In this document: positions 1 through 5,052 of the stretch, piece after piece | Layout: the number at the start of each line of letters is the position of its first letter | Position numbering within the stretch: the stretch's first letter is position 1 | Assembly (NCBI GenBank): GCA_021107605.1 | Contig: JAIOSN010000136.1 | Coordinates: 1-6,394, forward strand | Length of the DNA stretch: 6,394 nucleotides | Source of the DNA: Anaerolineae bacterium | Lineage (GTDB): Bacteria; Chloroflexota; Anaerolineae; B4-G1; SLSP01 | Reading direction: 5' to 3' | Program-made: the position numbers and the translations under genes | The notes under the pieces: model-generated | Seen by the model: the letters and a program-made list of their open reading frames with translations, nothing else | Database searches by the model: none | Told to the model about the DNA's origin: nothing

Positions 1-361
1 CCCACGAATCGTGCTCACGGATATTGGCCATCTCGAACATAAAGGGGTTTAGCCCCACGTCGGAGATACAGGAGCGAAACGTCGGTTCGTGCATCGCCAC
101 CGTGCAAGCAGCGACTACCACCCGGTTGAGATTGTGTTTCTCGATATCCTCCTGGATCATCCGTTGACCCGGCTCGGAACACATATAATGATGATCGTTT
201 GCTACCACCACACCAGGGAGGCCTTCAGCATATTTCGCTACCTCCGCCGGCGGAAGCACGCTGGCGATATTGGAACCGCAGTGACAGGCATAAACGCCAA
301 TGCGCGGTTCCTCTTCCTTAAATTGATGCTCTGTTGATTTCTTCTTTTCAGCTTCAACCAC
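1..361 (-). CDS. HdrA-like heterodisulfide reductase subunit A, N-terminal part (runs off the window)
   Basis: Reading the minus strand from a GTG at 361-359 gives 120 codons with no stop before base 1. After an 18-residue charged leader comes RIGVYACHCGSNIA (residues 20-33), then YMCSEPGQ (59-66), VVVAACTVAMHEPTF (81-95) and FEMANIREHDSW (109-120). This order is the N-terminal domain of HdrA, the flavin and iron-sulfur subunit of CoB-CoM heterodisulfide reductase and of related bacterial electron-bifurcating or electron-confurcating complexes. The cysteines visible are 26, 28, 61, 86 and 98. The flavin-binding domain and later ferredoxin domains would lie outside the window and are not seen. 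AAGGAG eight bases upstream of the GTG supports this start. The usual HdrA motif CSPRxHE reads CTVAMHE here. It lies downstream of the polyferredoxin and AOR genes on the same strand, so it is likely their electron-accepting or electron-donating partner; this is inference. Family assignment is firm, exact complex is not. Confidence 0.88.
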   Translation of the reverse strand, partial: MVEAEKKKSTEHQFKEEEPRIGVYACHCGSNIASVLPPAEVAKYAEGLPGVVVANDHHYMCSEPGQRMIQEDIEKHNLNRVVVAACTVAMHEPTFRSCISDVGLNPFMFEMANIREHDSW

Positions 362-369
362 AGTATTGA

Positions 370-375
370 CTCCTT
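370..375 (-). promoter_or_regulatory. Ribosome binding site of the HdrA-like gene
   Basis: AAGGAG on the minus strand lies eight bases before the GTG at 361. It decides the start, because no ATG occurs between it and the first conserved HdrA motif at a suitable distance. Confidence 0.75.
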
Positions 376-382
376 GTTAAAC

Positions 383-474
383 AGCGATAAAGCGAGTGAG
401 CGATAAAGCGAGTGAGCGAGTAGGCGAGAAAGCGAGAAGGCGGGTGAGCGAGTAAGCGAGTAGGCGTTGCAGCG
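383..474. repeat. Octanucleotide tandem repeat, AGCG type
   Basis: Read on the plus strand, this is an 8-bp periodic array with consensus RGCGAGTR. Units run AGCGATAA, AGCGAGTG, AGCGATAA, AGCGAGTG, AGCGAGTA, GGCGAGAA, AGCGAGAA, GGCGGGTG, AGCGAGTA, AGCGAGTA, then a decayed GGCGTTGC and AGCG. The first two 16-bp blocks (383-398 and 399-414) are identical, which indicates recent duplication. The array fills the leader between the polyferredoxin stop and the HdrA ribosome binding site. No coding or hairpin function is evident. Confidence 0.85.
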
Positions 475-487
475 TCTTAGTGGTACA

Positions 488-550
488 ACTACCCAACTAA
501 CGACTATCGGACTATCGGACTACCCAACTACCCAACTAACAAACTACCCC
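488..550. repeat. Octanucleotide tandem repeat, ACTA type, overlapping the ferredoxin stop codon
   Basis: Units begin ACTA at near-regular 8-bp steps: ACTACCCA (488), ACTAACG (496, one base short), ACTATCGG (503), ACTATCGG (511), ACTACCCA (519), ACTACCCA (527), ACTAACAA (535) and ACTACCCC (543). The last unit contains the stop codon of the minus-strand polyferredoxin gene (TAG at 546-544). A second array with the same 8-bp period but a different core lies 14 bp away. Function is unknown. Confidence 0.8.
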
Positions 551-1038
551 GCCACTTCTTCCGTGAGTAATTTATGACGCGAGCGTTGCGCGCGGCGATC
601 CGGCGTAGTAAGCTCCAACGCATCCTTGGGACACCACTTGATGCACTGTGGTTCATCCTCATCCTCACACTGGTCACAGATTTCGGCCAACTTCGTCGCC
701 GGGTTGATGGAGATAGCGCCAAAGTCACAGGCCTCAATACACCAGGCGCAACCATCGCAACGGGCGGCGTCAACGCGGATAATGCCCGTGACCGGATCTT
801 GGGTCAACGCGTCGCGCGTACAAGCCGTCACGCAGGGAGCGTTTTCACAAGTACGACACGCGATCGCCGTCATCAAAATCTCTTCGGCGCGTACCGTCCG
901 GATACGACTCCGGTAAGTATTATATTCTCCAGTTTTCGTATACGAACAAGCATATTCGCACAACTGACAGCCCACACACTTTTCGGGATCACAGTTGATA
1001 TACTGAAATTTTGCTATTGCAGCTGCTGATACGGTCAT
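544..1038 (-). CDS. Polyferredoxin with four [4Fe-4S] clusters, AOR-associated electron transfer subunit
   Basis: This 164-residue protein belongs to the HycB/CooF/DmsB-like ferredoxin family and should carry electrons between a catalytic subunit and a partner. Four cysteine sets are visible: 21-24-27-31 (CVGCQLCEYAC), 61-64-69-73 (CRTCENAPCVTAC), 94-97-100-104 (CDGCAWCIEAC) and 121-124-132-136. In this family the sets pair crosswise to bind four [4Fe-4S] clusters. The last set has a long acidic spacer (EDEDEPQ) between its second and third cysteines. There is no signal peptide or membrane segment, so it is cytoplasmic. The ATG at 1038 is preceded by AAGGGGAG four bases upstream. It lies downstream of the AOR gene and upstream of the HdrA-like gene on one strand. 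Similar AOR-plus-polyferredoxin pairs are known (AorA of Aromatoleum, WorS of bifurcating tungsten enzymes, BamC of class II benzoyl-CoA reductase). Which of these it matches cannot be decided from the sequence alone. Confidence 0.9.
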   Translation of the reverse strand: MTVSAAAIAKFQYINCDPEKCVGCQLCEYACSYTKTGEYNTYRSRIRTVRAEEILMTAIACRTCENAPCVTACTRDALTQDPVTGIIRVDAARCDGCAWCIEACDFGAISINPATKLAEICDQCEDEDEPQCIKWCPKDALELTTPDRRAQRSRHKLLTEEVAG

Positions 1039-1042
1039 AATT

Positions 1043-1050
1043 CTCCCCTT
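1043..1050 (-). promoter_or_regulatory. Ribosome binding site of the polyferredoxin gene
   Basis: AAGGGGAG on the minus strand ends four bases before the ATG at 1038. It supports that ATG as the start. Confidence 0.65.
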
Positions 1051-1060
1051 TGTTTATAAC

Positions 1061-1088
1061 AGCGGTTAGCGGTTAGCGATTAGCCATG
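1061..1088. repeat. Heptamer tandem repeat next to the ferredoxin ribosome binding site
   Basis: Four 7-bp units lie in a row on the plus strand: AGCGGTT, AGCGGTT, AGCGATT and a degenerate AGCCATG. On the transcribed minus strand they sit about 10 bp upstream of the polyferredoxin ribosome binding site. The AGCG core resembles that of the octamer array at 383-474. Confidence 0.65.
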
Positions 1089-1258
1089 CTGCTGACTCCA
1101 CTAAAAAATTTCTCGCCGCGAAGGCGCGAAGACGCAAAGAATTAAAATTTAACCTTCAGAAAAATAAGGTTCTTTGGGAATTAGCGCGGTGAGTACTGAA
1201 TTTCCCCACCGCACAAGATTCCTCACTACGTTCGGAATGACTAAATATGCTTAACCCA

Positions 1259-1311
1259 AAACTAAATTCTTTTCTTAGCGGCTTAGCGGCTTAGCGTCGA
1301 ACTAGCTTTTT
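1259..1311. repeat. 53-bp direct repeat, copy 1
   Basis: This copy begins AAACTAAATTC, contains 8-bp internal repeats of the form CTTAGCGG (two and a partial third) and ends CGAACTAGCTTTTT. It matches copy 2 at 1423-1475 with two mismatches by eye. The two copies are 164 bp apart, start to start. Confidence 0.85.
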
Positions 1312-1422
1312 TCCACAAAGGCGCAAAAATATTCAACTTAACCTTCAGAAAATTAACTTTCTAACTCTGGCTAATTTCTGCTAGTGGTAATCATTGTGCT
1401 AAAGTTAGCTTGTCAAAAGTCC

Positions 1423-1475
1423 AAACTAAATTCTTTTCTTAGCGGCTTGGCGGCTTAGCGGCGAACTAGCTTTTT
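1423..1475. repeat. 53-bp direct repeat, copy 2
   Basis: Same as the copy at 1259-1311 except that one CTTAGCGG unit reads CTTGGCGG and a T is G just before GAACTAGC. It ends 43 bp downstream of the AOR stop codon in the AOR reading direction. Confidence 0.85.
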
Positions 1476-1518
1476 CAGCGGAGCCAAGCTTAAGTTCAGT
1501 AGCCTTATAATTCTCTAC

Positions 1519-2940
1519 TTACACGCCGATCTCTTCAGCCACATCTGCCATTCCCAGCTCTATCAACTTTTCCTTGGGAATAAGACCTTCTTTCGTCCAA
1601 CCTTTGGCCTCGTAGTAGAGGTCTTTCAGGTACTCCAACTCTTCCTTTGTCACCACGTGCCCGGCGGAAGGCCCTTTGGTCATGGGATCGTGATGCCAGC
1701 GGTAGGGCAAGTGATCATCCGCGCGCGTCCAACCCTCCCGGATGTTAAAGGCTTTTTTGATCGTGTGAGCGCGTATCCCAATCAGATCCACGTCGTCGTA
1801 GTCAAAATCCCAACCGGTGGTAGCGTTGATCAATTTAGCGATCATCGGCCAGGCTCCGGCACGGTCAGCTTTCCCCGTGAAGCAACGACGGATAAACTTG
1901 CAGAGCGGCAAGGTATCATAGACCGCCGCATATTCCTCGGTGCGCGCAGCCACCCTCCCGCGCGTCTCATCCACGGTGAAGCGGTTCGTCACCCCTTTGA
2001 TGTCCGGATCGTAGGCCGCCGTGCGATTGTGACAACCGCCGCGCGTGCCCACTGCCAAGCCCACGGAGAAGGTTTTGAGCGCGCGCGCATCGTAGCCGGG
2101 GTTCTCCAACCCTTTGATGTTCATCGCCCATTGATAGGTCTCAGTGCCGCGTTCCTTATCGGTCTGCTGGCTGGCGTAGCGCGTCCCATGCGAGAGCAGA
2201 TCCCCGATCCCCTCACGGTCACGGATCATCTCGGCCAACGTCACCGCCGCCTCGCCGTTACCAAAATTCGGCTCAAAGCCCTCCGGATACTTCGCGCACT
2301 TGAAATCCTCTTTGGTGAAGATGCCGCGTTCGAAGGTCTCCATGGCCCAGGAGATGGTCACGCCATTGGACATGGCATCCTGTCCCCCCTGGTCACAGAT
2401 CTCAATCAACCTGATGATGGCGCGCATATCGCTAATCCCTAAATTCGGGCCGTTGGCGTATAAGCACTCGTACTCAATGCCGGTCATAGAACCTTTGTAC
2501 TCGCCATCCCGCACAATGGACATCTGCTCGCAAGCAATGGGACATTGCGCGCAGGCGATCACCTTGACCTTATGGTGCTCATCCAAATACTCGCCGCTTA
2601 CCAGCTCCGCCCCCTCGAAAACGCCCTCCTGGTAGTTGCGCGTGGGCAACAGACCCAGCTTATTCATATTAAGCACGTTCGTCGCCGTGCCCAACATACG
2701 ATATTTGGAGGTGTGCGGGCCTTGCGAAGCCTCAGTGATCTCAAAAGAGAGCGCCATCAAGGTCTCTGGATCGGCTACCGAGACGCCCTGCGTGCCGCGC
2801 ACCGAGAGCGCCTTGAGCTTCTTGGAACCCCAAACCGCGCCGTGACCGGTGCGTCCGGCCTGGCGGCCATCGTTGGTCACGTTAGCAATAGTCACGCCAT
2901 TCTCGCCGGCCGGCCCGATAGTGGCCGAACGCACCTGGAA
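1519..2940 (-). CDS. Tungsten-containing aldehyde:ferredoxin oxidoreductase family protein, N-terminally truncated
   Basis: AOR-family enzymes oxidise aldehydes to acids (or, in relatives such as BamB, do other low-potential chemistry) at a tungsten bis-pterin site next to one [4Fe-4S] cluster. Numbering from the apparent ATG at 2955, the body shows IGPAGEN (13-19), RQAGRTGHGAVWGSKKLKAL (31-50, matching the pterin-contact segment), CAQCPIAC (135-142, three cluster cysteines), DQGGQD (188-193, DxxGxD), RGGCHN (305-310), DTLPLC (347-352, DxxxLC with the fourth cluster cysteine) and the C-terminal GWTKEGLIP segment. The family normally has about 600 residues. The N-terminal domain of roughly 130-150 residues, including the first pterin contacts, is absent. 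The apparent first five residues MVKRG are the antisense of the adjacent ABC ATPase gene, so the ATG at 2955 is not the native start. As present it would not make a normal enzyme. The truncation is a breakpoint or assembly join. Family assignment is strong; the substrate is unknown. Confidence 0.9.
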   Translation of the reverse strand, partial: FQVRSATIGPAGENGVTIANVTNDGRQAGRTGHGAVWGSKKLKALSVRGTQGVSVADPETLMALSFEITEASQGPHTSKYRMLGTATNVLNMNKLGLLPTRNYQEGVFEGAELVSGEYLDEHHKVKVIACAQCPIACEQMSIVRDGEYKGSMTGIEYECLYANGPNLGISDMRAIIRLIEICDQGGQDAMSNGVTISWAMETFERGIFTKEDFKCAKYPEGFEPNFGNGEAAVTLAEMIRDREGIGDLLSHGTRYASQQTDKERGTETYQWAMNIKGLENPGYDARALKTFSVGLAVGTRGGCHNRTAAYDPDIKGVTNRFTVDETRGRVAARTEEYAAVYDTLPLCKFIRRCFTGKADRAGAWPMIAKLINATTGWDFDYDDVDLIGIRAHTIKKAFNIREGWTRADDHLPYRWHHDPMTKGPSAGHVVTKEELEYLKDLYYEAKGWTKEGLIPKEKLIELGMADVAEEIGV

Positions 2941-2944
2941 CCCC
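2935..2944. other. Head-to-head junction of two 5'-truncated genes
   Basis: Left of this point the minus strand reads AOR-family protein from about VRSATIGPAG onward. Right of it the plus strand reads an ABC ATPase from NPRLTIYD onward. Both genes lose their N-terminal parts within the same ten or so bases, with at most a few bases shared. Open frames that cross the point are chimeras of one gene with the antisense of the other. There are no inverted repeats, insertion-sequence ends or target duplications at the point. Confidence 0.8.
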
Positions 2945-3595
2945 CGTTTGACCATTTACGACACGGTAGCGGAGCCGCTGAACGTGCAGGGAATCGGGAC
3001 GATCACCGAGCGAGAAGAACGTATCACTGAGCTATTAGAGACAGTGGGACTGACGCCCGCCGCAAGTTTCCTCTTCCGCTATCCACACGAGCTCTCCGGA
3101 GGGCAACGGCAGCGCGTGGCAATTGCGCGTGCGCTGATTATCTCGCCTCTCTTCGTGGTAGCCGATGAGCCAACCTCGATGTTAGATGTCTCTGTACGCA
3201 CTGGGGTGATGCATCTGATGCAGGATCTGGCTACCAACATGAACGTCACATATCTCTACATCACCCACGACTTAGCGGTAGCGCGGTACATGTGCAACCG
3301 GATCGCCGTGATGTATCTGGGTAAGCTGGTGGAGTTGGCGGAGACGGAGGAGTTGCTCCAACATGCTCTGCATCCCTATACCAGGGCGCTATTATCCGCC
3401 GTGCCGGTGCCTGATCCAACTCACAAACGTAGCACGGTGGAAATTAAGGGCGGCATCAGCAAGCCCATCAACCCAGAGCCGCGCTGTCGCTTCTATGACC
3501 GTTGCCCACTGGCCGATAATTCCTGCCGCGATAGCCCGCATCCCGAATTAGAAGATAAAGGGAACAATCACTTTGTAGCATGTCATAAGGTATAA
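2939..3595 (+). CDS. Oligopeptide/dipeptide ABC transporter ATPase (OppF/DppF type), N-terminally truncated
   Basis: This is the cytoplasmic ATPase that drives a peptide- or nickel-type importer. Counting from the asparagine at 2939, NPRLTIYDTVAEPL (1-14) matches the segment following the Q-loop in this family. Then come the ABC signature LSGGQRQRVAIARAL (52-66), Walker B LFVVADEPTS (71-80), the H-loop histidine in YLYITHD (105-111) and the C-terminal HPYTRALLSAVPVPDP (145-160). The tail has four cysteines (183, 189, 196, 215) in the pattern usual for the Opp/Dpp C-terminal domain. Walker A and the Q-loop, about the first 100 residues, are missing, so the fragment cannot be a working ATPase. 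A longer open frame starting at 2849 exists, but its first 30 residues are antisense AOR sequence. It ends in TAA just before a strong hairpin, and the matching permease genes start 275 bp later. It was probably the last gene of its own transcription unit. Confidence 0.92.
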   Translation, partial: NPRLTIYDTVAEPLNVQGIGTITEREERITELLETVGLTPAASFLFRYPHELSGGQRQRVAIARALIISPLFVVADEPTSMLDVSVRTGVMHLMQDLATNMNVTYLYITHDLAVARYMCNRIAVMYLGKLVELAETEELLQHALHPYTRALLSAVPVPDPTHKRSTVEIKGGISKPINPEPRCRFYDRCPLADNSCRDSPHPELEDKGNNHFVACHKV

Positions 3596-3601
3596 ATATG
3601 A

Positions 3602-3623
3602 GTCAGGTGATTTGACCCCTGAC
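3602..3623. other. Small inverted repeat after the ATPase stop codon
   Basis: GTCAGG (3602-3607) pairs with CCTGAC (3618-3623) around a 10-base loop, directly upstream of the larger hairpin. It may be part of the transcript end. No T-run follows it. Confidence 0.4.
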
Positions 3624-3626
3624 CTG

Positions 3627-3666
3627 AAACACCCACGCCTATCAAGTTAGTTAGGCGTGGGTGTTT
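3627..3666 (+). terminator. Probable transcription terminator of the ATPase gene
   Basis: AAACACCCACGCCTA (3627-3641) and TAGGCGTGGGTGTTT (3652-3666) form a perfect 15-bp stem with a 10-base loop, starting 32 bp after the stop codon. The 3' arm ends in TTT followed by GTAGGTTTAGG, so the T-tract is weak. The position and perfect stem favour a terminator. A symmetric mobile repeat is the alternative. Confidence 0.65.
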
Positions 3667-3685
3667 GTAGGTTTAGGTAGAGGGA

Positions 3686-3746
3686 CAATTTATCGCCGCA
3701 TTTCACGGCATGAAGTTAAGCCGCTGACCAGACCTCAGAGGTCTTA
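3686..3746. repeat. Composite intergenic repeat, copy A
   Basis: The unit starts with CAATTTATCGC (3686-3696), has a variable core containing a short GCCG/CGGC inverted repeat (3695-3698 and 3706-3709), and ends with the palindrome AGACCTCAGAGGTCT plus TA (3730-3746). A second copy with the same ends and a different core follows at 3766. Confidence 0.7.
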
Positions 3747-3765
3747 GGCGACCCTAGCCCGCCAG

Positions 3766-3830
3766 CAATTTATCGCAAATACGCCGGGGTATGCAGCTAG
3801 GCGGCGCTACCAGAGACCTCGGAGGTCTTA
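3766..3830. repeat. Composite intergenic repeat, copy B
   Basis: The unit starts with CAATTTATCGC (3766-3776), has a core with CGCCG/CGGCG arms (3782-3786 and 3802-3806), and ends with the palindrome AGACCTCGGAGGTCT plus TA (3814-3830). It lies 40 bp upstream of the permease start codon. Only the ends are conserved between copies A and B. A further AAGGTCT half-site occurs at 3847-3853. Confidence 0.7.
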
Positions 3831-3858
3831 TCTTACTTGCATTTCTAAGGTCTCTTTT

Positions 3859-3864
3859 AGGGAG
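3859..3864 (+). promoter_or_regulatory. Ribosome binding site of the DppB-type permease gene
   Basis: AGGGAG ends six bases before the ATG at 3871 and supports that start. Confidence 0.7.
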
Positions 3865-3870
3865 TTCACA

Positions 3871-4371
3871 ATGATACGGTATCTTGCCCAGCGAGCATTC
3901 TCAAGTTTAATCGCCCTTTTCCTCTTCTTGACCCTTATCTTCTTTCTCTCTCAGCTGATCATCCCCACCGACTTCACTACTCAGTTCGCTATGACCCTGA
4001 ACCGCGATGCCAGAGCAAAGTTGCAACACGAACTAGGAATTGATCAACCACTCTGGCAACAATACCTCAATTGGGTACAGCGACTCTTGCATGGCAACCT
4101 GGGAACTTCATTTGGTGGGCGTCCCGTAACTGAAATTTTTAGGGAACTGCTACCCTACACTTTATTAGTTTTCTTCACCGGTACCGCGATATCTTTTTCC
4201 CTGGGCAAATGGCTGGGCCAAGTAGTGGCTTGGCGAGGGCCAGGGTTAGTGAGTGGCATATTGACCTTTAGCGCGGTCTCACTTTACACTACTTTTCCCC
4301 CCTGGTTAACTTTCCTGGTGACGTATTTCTTCGCGCGGCGTTTGATCTGGTTCGCCTCGCCCCATAGGTGA
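3871..4371 (+). CDS. DppB/OppB-type ABC transporter permease, N-terminal part up to an in-frame TGA
   Basis: This part encodes 166 residues of an inner-membrane permease of the peptide/nickel importer family. A membrane segment at about 10-32 is followed by an external region with the family motif LGIDQPLWQQYLNWVQRLLHGNLGTS in pieces at residues 55-80 and PVTEIF at 85-90. Further membrane segments lie at about 94-114 and 125-153. It then stops at TGA after SPHR. The coupling loop (EAA motif) that contacts the ATPase is not in this part, so on its own it would not be a complete permease. The start has a good ribosome binding site. The other half continues in the same frame. Confidence 0.85.
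   Translation: MIRYLAQRAFSSLIALFLFLTLIFFLSQLIIPTDFTTQFAMTLNRDARAKLQHELGIDQPLWQQYLNWVQRLLHGNLGTSFGGRPVTEIFRELLPYTLLVFFTGTAISFSLGKWLGQVVAWRGPGLVSGILTFSAVSLYTTFPPWLTFLVTYFFARRLIWFASPHR
4369..4371 (+). other. In-frame TGA splitting one permease gene
   Basis: Reading through this TGA gives 22 further sense codons (GHNPFEGVNQEVWQDFSW and so on) that lead without a frame change into the C-terminal permease half, so codons 1-393 are open except for codon 167. TGA is also used as the true stop of this gene at 5050-5052. A nonsense mutation, a sequencing error or readthrough would all fit; a single change to TGG, CGA or GGA restores the frame. A short stem CCCT-TTG-AGGG lies nine bases downstream (4381-4391), too small to resemble a selenocysteine insertion element. 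Confidence 0.85.
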
Positions 4372-4440
4372 GGACATAATCCCTTTGAGGGCGTTAATCA
4401 AGAGGTATGGCAAGATTTCTCCTGGACGCCTCAGCAATTG

Positions 4441-5052
4441 ATGCTCTCCATGCTACTCACCCTCGTCAGCATCTGGTTACTTTTACTCCTTGTGGAGAAA
4501 CTTCAAAAGCGTGTTTCGCGACGAGGTTTTCCCTGGTGGCTCCGGTTATTACTCTTTGGCGGTGGAGTATGGAGCAGCTGGCAACTACTGGGGTGCTATC
4601 CACAGGCTATGGATGTGCTCTCGCTGGCAGGATTACCCATCTTAACTTACGTGCTACTCTCTTTTGGCGAGACGATGCTCATCATGCAAACCAGCATGGT
4701 AGATACATTGCAGGAGGATTATATCATCACGGCGTGGGCCAAGGGACTGCCCGCGCGGACCGTGCGCGATAAACACGCTGCGCGCAACGCCTTGCTCCCC
4801 GTTTTTAGCCGCCTGATTGTCAGTCTTCCCTACTTGTTGACGGGGTTGGTAATCATTGAACAGGTATTTGAATGGCCTGGTTTTAGCACTGCCCTCTTCA
4901 ACGCCCTCTATAGTCAGGATATGCCCATAGTGATGGGCGGCTTGCTATTAGTCGGAGTGCTTTCCCTGTTAATGCGGCTGCTTTTGGATGTGGTGCAACT
5001 CTACCTAGACCCGCGTATTCGTTACCGGCTGGAACAACAAGGGCGGCTGTGA
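4441..5052 (+). CDS. DppB/OppB-type ABC transporter permease, C-terminal part
   Basis: This is the continuation, in the same frame, of the permease that begins at 3871. Counting from the TTG at 4438, it has two hydrophobic segments at about 3-20 and 31-52, a segment at 58-77, and the cytoplasmic coupling loop EDYIITAWAKGLPARTVRDKHAARNALLP in pieces at 93-121, where the EAA-type A-x-AKG and HAARNALLP are recognisable. Membrane segments follow at about 124-142 and 165-188, with the family's closing DPRIRYR at 191-197. No convincing ribosome binding site precedes the TTG at 4438 or the ATG at 4441, so independent translation is doubtful. The joined gene of 393 codons is longer than the usual 305-340. 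The excess lies here, as an extra pair of hydrophobic segments before the coupling loop. Confidence 0.82.
   Translation: MLSMLLTLVSIWLLLLLVEKLQKRVSRRGFPWWLRLLLFGGGVWSSWQLLGCYPQAMDVLSLAGLPILTYVLLSFGETMLIMQTSMVDTLQEDYIITAWAKGLPARTVRDKHAARNALLPVFSRLIVSLPYLLTGLVIIEQVFEWPGFSTALFNALYSQDMPIVMGGLLLVGVLSLLMRLLLDVVQLYLDPRIRYRLEQQGRL

Larger units (their letters stand above)
1039..1518. other. 480-bp AT-rich, repeat-filled gap between the AOR and polyferredoxin genes
   Basis: No credible gene is seen on either strand. The gap holds the ferredoxin ribosome binding site, the heptamer array at 1061-1088, a GC-rich short repeat at 1114-1140 (a partial relative is at 1313-1330), a 15-bp direct repeat TTAACCTTCAGAAAA at 1149-1163 and 1338-1352, and a 53-bp direct repeat. 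It also holds a small inverted repeat GCGGTG/CACCGC (1186-1191 and 1207-1212) and another, ATTCC/GGAAT (1218-1222 and 1234-1238). It is clearly more AT-rich than the flanking genes. No clear promoter or classical terminator could be identified, so whether AOR and ferredoxin are cotranscribed is unresolved. Confidence 0.7.

Noticed and set aside
383..550. CRISPR array
   Set aside because: Units are 8 bp with no unique spacers and no cas genes nearby.
574..1029. Plus-strand open frame opposite the polyferredoxin
   Set aside because: The minus strand has all sixteen cluster cysteines in correct spacing. The plus frame has low-complexity, motif-free translation.
1657..2442. Long plus-strand open frame opposite the AOR gene
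   Set aside because: It is an antisense shadow of a strongly conserved gene, with no recognisable motifs and no ribosome binding site.
2849..3595. A 248-residue ATPase starting at 2849
   Set aside because: Its first 30 residues are the antisense of conserved AOR coding sequence and match nothing in the ATPase family. Real homology starts at about 2939.
3671..3870. Clear sigma-70 promoter for the permease operon
   Set aside because: No -35 and -10 pair with good spacing could be found by eye. A promoter is expected here but cannot be placed.
4369..4391. Selenocysteine codon at the TGA with the CCCT-TTG-AGGG stem as insertion element
   Set aside because: The stem is only 4 bp with a 3-base loop, peptide permeases have no redox role for selenocysteine, and the site lies in a non-conserved region.
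4407..4772. Frame-3 open frame inside the permease gene as a separate protein or frameshift product
   Set aside because: Its translation resembles no protein, and the permease continues in frame 1, so no frameshift is needed.
4369..5052. TGA reassigned to tryptophan or glycine
   Set aside because: TGA is the genuine stop of the same gene at 5050-5052, exactly where the next gene overlaps, and other conserved tryptophans in the window use TGG.
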